Source: Dasypus novemcinctus (taxonomy: Eukaryota > Chordata > Mammalia > Cingulata > Dasypodidae). From it: a stretch of DNA of 64,000 nucleotides. Below, one piece after another: positions 56,876-64,000 of this stretch. The stretch is from assembly GCF_030445035.2 (NCBI RefSeq), contig NC_080683.1:114871225-114935224 (forward strand), in the 5' to 3' direction. Numbering within the stretch: the stretch's first letter is position 1; each line of letters starts with the position of its first letter. A program made the translations under genes and the position numbers. A model generated the notes under the pieces. That model was not told where the DNA came from. It ran no database searches and saw only the letters and a list, made by a program, of their open reading frames with translations.

Positions 56876-57204
56876 AGTCACACATGAGATAAAGATGGTT
56901 TTGAGTTGAGAAATTGGGGGTGGGGGTGGGGGAAAGGCTGGGAAATGGAGAAGCAAAGGAAGATGTACAATTTCCTCATGAAGAGAAGAAGGAACGAAGG
57001 AGTCTGGAATAGATTATAAAATACATATAGCCGGACAGTGATAGGATGCATGAAACTGACTCTTACAGCTGCACTATATGAAGAGGAGATGCCACTCATT
57101 AATTCAATTTGCATTTGAATGTTTATGAATAAAAAACATTTAATATTACTGACCACCTGAATTAACTTCTGACCAGAGCTGTTAATGCAATAATTCCAAG
57201 TTAA
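56876..57204. other. Unassigned sequence
   Basis: Contains a G-rich tract at 56916-56932 (three five-G runs). Nothing else is recognised. Confidence 0.45.
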
Positions 57205-57437
57205 AAAACAACAATGATGCAACAAGGAGACACAAAGACGAAAGACAATGACAGACAAAACAAAGCAGGGAGCTGAGGTGGCTCAGGTGACTGAGCACCT
57301 CTCTCCCACATGGGAGGTCCCAGGTTTGGTTCCCTGTGCCTCCTAAAGAGAAGACAAGCAGACAGCAAATGGACACAGAGAGCAGACAGGGAGTGCAAAC
57401 AACGAGGGGGAGGGAATAAATTAGAAAAAAAAAATCT
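57205..57437 (+). mobile_element. Short, older DAS-related SINE
   Basis: A tRNA-like head GGGAGCTGAGGTGGCTCAGG with B-box-like GGTTTGGTTCCC is followed directly by 'AGACAGCAAATGGACACAGA', the 3' module of DAS, without the long DAS middle. A DAS 3'-like stretch ('AACAATGATGCAACAAGG') precedes the head, so it may be a composite. Confidence 0.75.
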
Positions 57438-57710
57438 CAAGATAGAATCTCTTAGTGCCTAAGGAACACTAGTAGCCCTTATTTAGGAATAGACATATCT
57501 ATATGAGCTTCATTACAAACTTTGACATGGACAGCAGATAATAAATGAAGAACATCATGGTGGCATGAGGTACAGAAAGGTGACATTTTAAAACTTTCAG
57601 GAATATCTTTGTTAAATTAACCTGTAGATATTTCTTTTTGGTACCTTAAAAGAGCATGCCTTTACTAAAATGTGTATAAATTGTGAGCACAGAAGTGACT
57701 GATATTTCTC
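57438..57710. other. Unassigned sequence ending in a long A tract
   Basis: No family is recognised. It ends directly at 28 consecutive A residues, so it could be a retroposed copy of an unidentified RNA. Confidence 0.35.
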
Positions 57711-57738
57711 AAAAAAAAAAAAAAAAAAAAAAAAAAAA
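57711..57738. repeat. Poly-A tract (28 bp)
   Basis: Uninterrupted A28, followed by GGAAAGAAAGAA. No recognised element ends here. Confidence 0.97.
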
Positions 57739-59078
57739 GGAAAGAAAGAACAAGACAAGAAATTCAAGTGGAAATTGGTAAGAGGCAGCCCTAGATGGCT
57801 CACCAATTAATAAGAAAATTTTGCAAACTGAAAGGCAGGGCTGCAAAACAAAGCAAAAAAAATGGGCCCCTGATCATTTACTTGGCTACAGCTGACTCAT
57901 TTAGGCAAATTAAAGAAATAAAGCCTTGAGTGACTTCATTTTGCACACGGGGCTAGTGTTTTCCCATTCACCTCACCCACAGCTTTCCAGTCATGAGAAA
58001 AGTATCTTAATTCATCCTTGTTTCTAAGAAATTACGAGTCTAGGGAAAGCCCGAAGGCTTTAGATGAACTGGGCATTAGATATCTGAACTTCTCACGAAC
58101 ATGTCTTTAATTTCAGAAGCTTCTTTAGAGCCCCATGTTCAAAAGGAGAAGCGGAGCTCCCTGGCAGCCTAAAGAAGTGGGATGGCTGTGAGGCTTTGGT
58201 AAACGTAAATCTGGAGAGCCCGGATCTCTGAAAAGAGACATTCAATGTTGTCAGAGTGCAAAAGACATTCGTCCATTCATGTAAGATACAAGGTTCTAAA
58301 ACTATAACAAAACAAGTTCAAAGACCCTGAAAGCACTGGTTCCATATGGTATTAAATGTGTTCATTTTTTCTGTTGTTGTTGAAACAGGTCTGTCCCATT
58401 GTTCCTATTTTTCTATGTGTGATTTGTTGTTGAGTCAAAGCTCCTTAAGATCAGTGACTGTAGTATCCACAATGAAGTAAAATGTCAGAGCTCGGTACTG
58501 AAAATCCACTTGAGACAAAATACAAACAAGCTGGAGAGCTGGGGTGTCTGCCGCCCTGAAGGGCAGGCAGAGGGATGGTGTGGGGAGCCCCAGAGTAGCT
58601 GGTTCTGGGCAGGCCTACTCCTCACGCCCTCGCTGACTGAGACAAGGCCCAGGCTTTCTGGCCTCATCTCACCATCTATAAAAGAAGGATCAGAACACTG
58701 TCTGCATCTTTCCAGGGACAGTGTGAGAATCACAGGTGACGATGCCAGTGAGCATGGCCTGAAGCTGCACAGGGCCAGTTAGGAGGATGAAATTATCAGC
58801 TGATTATCTCTTGGGAAGGAAGGTCTTTAAACTTACAACCAAAAGGCACCTCACCCAGGAGCACGTCAGCATGCAACGGAGGTATAGAAACAGTGCTCTG
58901 CGGATGAGGAGACTTAGGTCAGAGCCAGGGGCCGACACTGACGTGCCGTCCGAATCGGGCACAAGCTATTCCCCTCCCTTTCTCAACTCCAGCACTGAGG
59001 GTGACACAGAAAGGTTCTCAGGTATCTTGTCGTTCATGAGTCTGTAACTCAAATTCCATCTAAAATCTCTTTCATCCT
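57739..59078. other. Unassigned sequence
   Basis: Unique. Two overlapping short frames at 58485-58782 lack coding context. Confidence 0.5.
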
Positions 59079-59511
59079 AGAATTCAATACTGGGAAGCAG
59101 ACGTGGCTCAACTGACAGAGTATCTGCCTACCATACATGAGGTCCAGGGTCTGGTACCCAGGGCCTCCTGGCCCGTGAGGTGAGCTGGCCCACATGCAGT
59201 GCTGCTGTGTGCAAGGAGTGCCCTGCCATGCAGGGGTATCCCCCATGTACGGGTGCCCCACGTGCAAGGAGTGTGCCCCACAAGGAGAGCCACCCTGCCT
59301 GAAAAACACAGCCTGCCCAGGAGTGGCGCCAACACGGAGAGCTAACACAGCAAGATGACGCAACAAAAAGAGACAGAGATTCCTGACAAGAAAGCAAGTG
59401 GACACAGAAGAATACACAGTGAATGGACACAGAGAGCAGACAATGGGGAGAGGAGAAGGGGAGAGAAATAAGTAAAAAATAAATCTTAAAAAAAAAAAGA
59501 ATTCAATACTG
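59079..59511. repeat. Target-site duplication of DAS copy 7
   Basis: AGAATTCAATACTG (14 bp) is present at 59079-59092 and 59498-59511. Confidence 0.94.
59093..59497 (+). mobile_element. DAS SINE, copy 7
   Basis: Starts GGAAGCAGACGTGGC with the full DAS body. The B box is altered (GGGTCTGGTACCC), which probably weakens the internal promoter. The tail is AAATAAATCTTAAAA, with perfect 14-bp target duplications. Confidence 0.95.
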
Positions 59512-60224
59512 TCTTATGAAATGAGGCAACTCCTGTAAATTAGACTGTGAATCAGAAGTTTTGTTCTTCCAAAGGTCCAAATGTGTAGCAGGCTTAACTT
59601 GAACAAAGACCTTCCTGAGGTAAATTCAGCAGGACTCGTATGCGCACACATGTATAAGCATGTGGCCATGTGTACAGGCAGGGAGGTGGGTGAAGAGATG
59701 CTTAAGCTGCTCGAGGCTGTTATGTCTGTGTTATTAGCTAGTGGGGTAACGTGAATATGAAATTTGACCTAATATTAGGTCTAAGAGAGAGTGAAAATGA
59801 TGAAAATTAAGATTTTGAAAAGGTTTTTGATGTAAATATTTTTACGGTAAAGGAGGAATTTTCTATTTATGTATTAAGTGACAGAGCCAAGTACCAAATA
59901 AAAATTAAAAAAACTTCCCAGAGATCTTTTAAAACAAATGCCTCAAAATGAATGGCTCAAACACATTAGGCATTTAGAGTAAGAAATACCATGATAATGT
60001 TCGGGTATTACCTTTTTTACCTTAATTCCTCAAAGTAGGCGTTTCATAACTTTATTTTTACTACATCATCCACTTGTTTTCAGCTAATGTCATTTCAAAA
60101 TGTTACTCAAACAAAAATAAACGGCAAAATAGGTCTTCTGAAGTTTAGTGCAAGTTTTACTTAATATGATTTCTTACAACTTTGTAATAAACATCCTCAA
60201 AGTCTAACCATTAAAATATTCTCC

Positions 60225-60420
60225 CGAGTTTAAACTAGCTAAACTTTAAAAAAAATTCTTTATCTGGAATTTAACTTACAGTGTGATGATCTCTGATAAC
60301 AAAGGGAAATGGAGATAATGTCATTAAGAAAAACCAACCCCAACTATTTATTACGGTAAATTATCCAGGAGAAAAAGCTGATAACTCTGGCAGAGACTCC
60401 AAGCCCAGTCTGAAATCCTG
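60225..60420. promoter_or_regulatory. Candidate conserved noncoding element
   Basis: Non-repeat with GATGATCTCTGATAACAAAG, GGAGATAATGTCATTAAG and TATTTATTACGGTAAATT: GATA-type, SOX-type and homeodomain-type sites within about 130 bp. Conservation is inferred only. Confidence 0.25.
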
Positions 60421-62478
60421 GGACTTGTACTTAATGACTGAGTGCTGTGAAAGAAGAAGAAAAAAGACAAGTAGTAAGTCAAAGAAGAGAGAAGGGGACA
60501 TGGCCGATATTCACATGCTAAAACCCTTAGCTTCCCGGGGAGGAGAGAAGAGTCCTGTCAGGGCAATGTGCTCGTGCCTCTGGGTCTAAACCAAAGACAC
60601 ATTGTCCAGATAGCCTGAGAAGTCTTTATAAATGAAGTTTGTTTTCTGGGGTGCGATTAGAAAAGGCAGTTGTGGGCTGGCCTAACTGAATCTAGAAATA
60701 CTACATGGTATATGACTTAAGCTCCGAATTTCTCTTTCAACACTGCATCTTCTCTTGTTAATCTTTACAAGATGCTTATTTTCACGATATCACTGAGTTA
60801 CATGCAAGATTTTGAATCTGAAAGTTTTTCAGACCTTTTACAAGTCTCGTTCACTAGATCTGTTTTATTAACAGCACCTTTGTGAGAGAAAGAAATTAAA
60901 AAGCACTTCTGGTGGTGCCCAAGTATACTGAATGTTACTGGCTTCCTCTAGAATTGGAAACATTAGTTTCCAATGAAAGAGTAATTCAGGAAAATAGTGT
61001 GACATAGTATTTTACATTATTTTAGAAATCAACCCAATTTGCTATGAAACAGACTGCAAATGTTTTTTTCCAGAGATAATTGAATGTTATGGAGAGGAAC
61101 CATTTACAATGCACATAGAAAATATATACTGTTACCATGTTAAAGTTATGAATTAAGCACAAAAGGAAGAGATATACCATATCTGCCTAATTATTAAAAA
61201 CAAAGCAAATAACAGAACAAAAAAAAAAAAAACAAGCAGAAAACAGAAAACCAAAATGAAGTAAAAAGAAAAGGAAAAACTCATTCCTTGCTGTCAGTCA
61301 TAACATGAGTCACTATTCCTTTCCCATTCGGGTCTCTGCTGGGACTTCTTTAGGCTTTTTTAGATTTCCTTTTGCACAATCGGATGTCTTTGAGATTATT
61401 CTTCAGCAAGACTGGACACTGAATGCCATTAAACAGTGATTACTTCTCTCATCTGAAAGATTTCAAGAGGATAGTGTGCTGTTCTGGACCAAAATTATTC
61501 CTGTGTAACAGCTTTAAATCAAGCATATAATAAAAAAAGAATTAAAGAACTAGATGACAATAGGGAAAGGTGGGTGTTCACAAGATCTAATTTCAAAGAA
61601 CAACAAGAGAACAAGTGACACCTTGATTTTTCTCTACCAGGGAAGGAGACCTGACTCAGTTAAAATGTGTTTGGGAGAAAAGTACATAAACATGCAAAAT
61701 TTCAAGTGGAAATATTAATTCAGATGGCAGAATAGGCTACCTGCTCTCACTCAAGAGAATAACAAAGAAAACCATCAACACCTAACTCAGAAAGCTGTGA
61801 TCAAAACAGATTTTTTCAGTTTCTTTCTAGGCTTAGAAAATAAATTCCAATCAATCAGCAATTAAACTAAAGAAAACCTACTTTATTCTTTACATGGACT
61901 AGGTACTATTTCTATTTCTTTGCCCATGGCAAGACCAGCATCTGACCATAATATACATACAAAAGAAGTTTGTAAAACTACTGAATTTTTCAACACAACT
62001 CATTATAACAGGGCTACCAGAAAATCTTCTCCATTTGAACCTACTCCAGAGGTTAAGGGGAGAGAAGTCAGCCTGATTTATATATCACTGTTAGGTCAAT
62101 GTGACTTAATTTTTTGTTGCGACCCTAACAAATGAGCAACAAAAGATTGCCAAGTACAGGTCTTGCCAAATATGCTTTAGTGAATGGCTGTAAATGATTT
62201 GTGTAGAGCCTTGTTTATGCATCATGGAGGCTGTGTCCCCCTAAGTGGGTTCAATCTTGATCCTCCCACCTTTCCTTCTCAGCGATTGCTTTGGCATCCC
62301 CAATTCCTTTTTTGTGATGCCAAGATAGCTTAGCCTGTGTTTTTATGAATCCTAAATTAGTAGTGGATCCACATTACCAAGCTTTAACCCTGATTTAATT
62401 AAGACTGATGCTTCACTTCTAAACACCTTCTCTCACTCACTCCTTGGTCTCGCCGTATGGGGAGTTGCTCATGGACAC

Positions 62479-62499
62479 GGGGGGTGGGGTGGGGTGGGG
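62479..62499 (+). other. G-quadruplex-type tract
   Basis: Four G runs (6, 4, 4 and 4 G) are separated by single T. Single-base loops favour a stable quadruplex on the plus strand. Confidence 0.85.
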
Positions 62500-62964
62500 A
62501 AGATGGGGTGTTTTTGTGAGCTGTTTCATTTAATTTTATATTTAATCAAGAAAGCCCCTAGGGCTTTACACCATTAGCCCTCCTTTCCCTTCCTTCCCTC
62601 CTCTCCATGCACACCTCTCAGACAGCTGTCTTGTGATTTTGTTTCCTCTTCATGGATACTCTTGATGTGGGAGAGGAGGAGTGAAGAGAGGGAGAAGAGC
62701 AGAGCAAGGCAGATGGGTGAGAGAACCAGAATCTCAAGGTCCTGCTTCCTAGAGCCTCACAACTTCTCAGTGCTGTTAAACTTTAGATGCAAAGAGACTT
62801 CAGTACGAAAGGAACGATTACTGGAATGATTTTAAATGCCTCCAATGACTTCATGGAGATCTACTGAGAAGAAAACAACTCTTAAGTAGCATTATAAAAG
62901 AGAAACAGACCATGCAAACAACTCACCCAGATATTTCTATGACCATGAGGTATGCAGGGTCCTT

Positions 62965-63368
62965 GGTAGGCTGAAAAAACACTCTTACATGAAAGTAGAT
63001 ACACAGAGAAGAACACAGAGAAAGAGAGACATTTCTGTAGACACGGCAGAAGCCCTGGAAGAAAGATGAGCCTGACAGTCCAGACCAGAGCAGCTGACCC
63101 AGGAAAGAAACGAGCCCTCCAGCCTACAGATGAGATTGGAAGAAGCTGGGCCCACAGAGACTTAAGAGGAAGAGGAAGGCTAAACCCTCACAGACATTGC
63201 CGCCATCTTGCTTCAACACGTGGTGAAAGTTTGGAGAGGAAGTAACTTTGAGTTGGACTCTTTAGAGCCTTGTAACTCTAAACTTTTACCCCAAATTAAT
63301 ATCCTTTATAAAAGCCAACAGATTTTTGGTACTTTGCATCAGCTCACCTTTTGGCTGACTAATACAAC
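62965..63368 (+). mobile_element. LTR 3' portion, xenarthran LTR family
   Basis: 'CATTGCCGCCATCTTGCTTC', 'AGTTGGACTCTTTAGAGCC', 'TATCCTTTATAAAAGCCAAC' and the end 'TTTTGGCTGACTAATACAAC' look like the TATA-like and R/U5 part of an LTR. The 5' limit is unclear. Confidence 0.55.
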
Positions 63369-63529
63369 ACCTGACCCAGATCCCAAGTTCTCAACACAAT
63401 GACTTGGCAATTGGGAGTGGGCAGTAAAGCTAGTTTCAACACAGCGTTTTTGTTTCTTTGCTTGCTTTGAAAAAACTTGGACCCATCAATTTTGACCAAA
63501 ACTGCCTGGAATATCTGAGTTTTCAGCCA
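63369..63529. other. Unassigned gap
   Basis: Short sequence between an LTR and an L2 relic. Nothing recognised. Confidence 0.4.
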
Positions 63530-63800
63530 AACTCTCCTGAGCCCCACAGACCTCTGCACCTGGCCTCTACAACCTTCCCATGTCCCAAGCTGAGCTTCCT
63601 ACATTCTCATATCAGAAATCTGGCATTCCCCTTCAACTTCATGTGGATTTAGCCACCAAATCCTAGCTCCTTACTATTTCTGGCTTGGATTACTGTAATA
63701 GCACCTTACTGGTCATATTCTGCCAGTACTGCTTTTCCAGTCTCTTCTCATCAGAGCTTCCAGAATGAGCTCTAGAAACAACCAATGTGGTCACTCATCC
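63530..63800 (+). mobile_element. L2 LINE fragment
   Basis: 'TTGGATTACTGTAATAGCAC', 'CTTACTGGTCATATTCTGCC' and 'CAGTCTCTTCTCATCAGAGC' match the L2 segment with the 'TGGACTACTGCAATAGC' motif. Confidence 0.65.
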
Positions 63801-63867
63801 CTGCTTTATTTATTTATTTATTTTTTAAATATTTTGCTGGTGTCTCAGCCTCTGATTTTCTTCCTTT

Positions 63868-64000
63868 TTTTTTTTTTAAAGATTTATTTATTTATTTAAT
63901 TTCCCCCCTCCCCCGGTTGTCTGTTCTTGGTGTCTATTTGCTGCGTCTTGTTTCTTTGTCCGCTTCTGTTGTCGTCAGCGGCACGGGAAGTGTGGGCGGC
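63868..64000 (-). mobile_element. DAS SINE, copy 8, cut by the window edge
   Basis: Reversed DAS tail and 3' body ('GATTTATTTATTTATTTAAT', 'GTTGTCTGTTC', 'GTCAGCGGCACGGGAAGTG'). It resembles copy 2 at 4563-4927 closely. The head lies beyond the window. Confidence 0.93.

Larger units (their letters stand above)
59512..62964. other. Unique AT-rich region
   Basis: About 3.4 kb without recognisable repeats. Features inside: a motif-rich block at 60225-60420 and a G-rich tract at 62479-62499, listed separately. A 71-codon frame at 61920-62135 has no recognisable product. Confidence 0.5.

Noticed and set aside
1..64000. CRISPR arrays, operons, integrons or other prokaryotic systems
   Set aside because: The whole window is mammalian in repeat content. 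No regularly spaced direct repeats or operon-like gene packing exist.

Overview
This is mammalian nuclear DNA, most likely from an armadillo (Xenarthra, Dasypus-like). The diagnostic feature is the repeated ~400-bp tRNA-derived SINE known from Dasypus as DAS. There are seven full-length or near-full copies, one cut by the right edge, one dimer of short tRNA-like monomers and one shorter older relative. The remainder is the usual mix of mammalian L1, L2, MIR, MaLR-type LTRs and DNA-transposon relics. I found no protein-coding gene I can name. Nearly every open frame in the window is short, lies inside a repeat, or has no family resemblance I recognise.

Layout. 0-8 kb: an old L1 ORF2 fragment, then MaLR-type LTRs in both orientations, another old L1 split by a young DAS SINE, and about 1.5 kb of unique sequence. 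8-25 kb: repeat-poor, more GC-rich intergenic sequence with scattered MIR, L2, DAS and DNA-transposon relics and at least one strong-looking regulatory-motif cluster near 10.1 kb. 25.7-28.5 kb: L1 3' ends in opposite orientations. 28.5-35.2 kb: mostly unique sequence with MIR/L2 relics and candidate conserved noncoding blocks. 35.2-42.4 kb: a stack of L1 elements, including an L1 that appears to join a 5' UTR directly to a 3' end, followed by a 5-kb L1 with a dead reverse transcriptase. 42.6-47.2 kb: a SINE dimer, then unique sequence with a CpG-dense patch and a speculative minus-strand two-exon open frame. 47.2-57.4 kb: L1, LTR, SINE and L2 material, including one L1 nested in another. 57.4-64 kb: mainly unique AT-rich sequence with one DAS copy, an LTR piece, an L2 relic and a truncated DAS.

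Best leads: (1) the 5'-UTR-to-3'-end L1 at 35.4-36.9 kb, a candidate spliced or internally deleted retroposon; (2) the CpG-dense patch at 46.4-47.1 kb with a compatible two-exon frame downstream on the minus strand; (3) the SINE dimer at 42.57-42.77 kb flanked by one shared target-site duplication; (4) the POU/SOX/E-box cluster at 10.1 kb.

Limits. All family calls are by eye against remembered consensus patterns. Element boundaries are usually good to about 10-50 bp, except where a target-site duplication is given. Nothing here rests on a database search.
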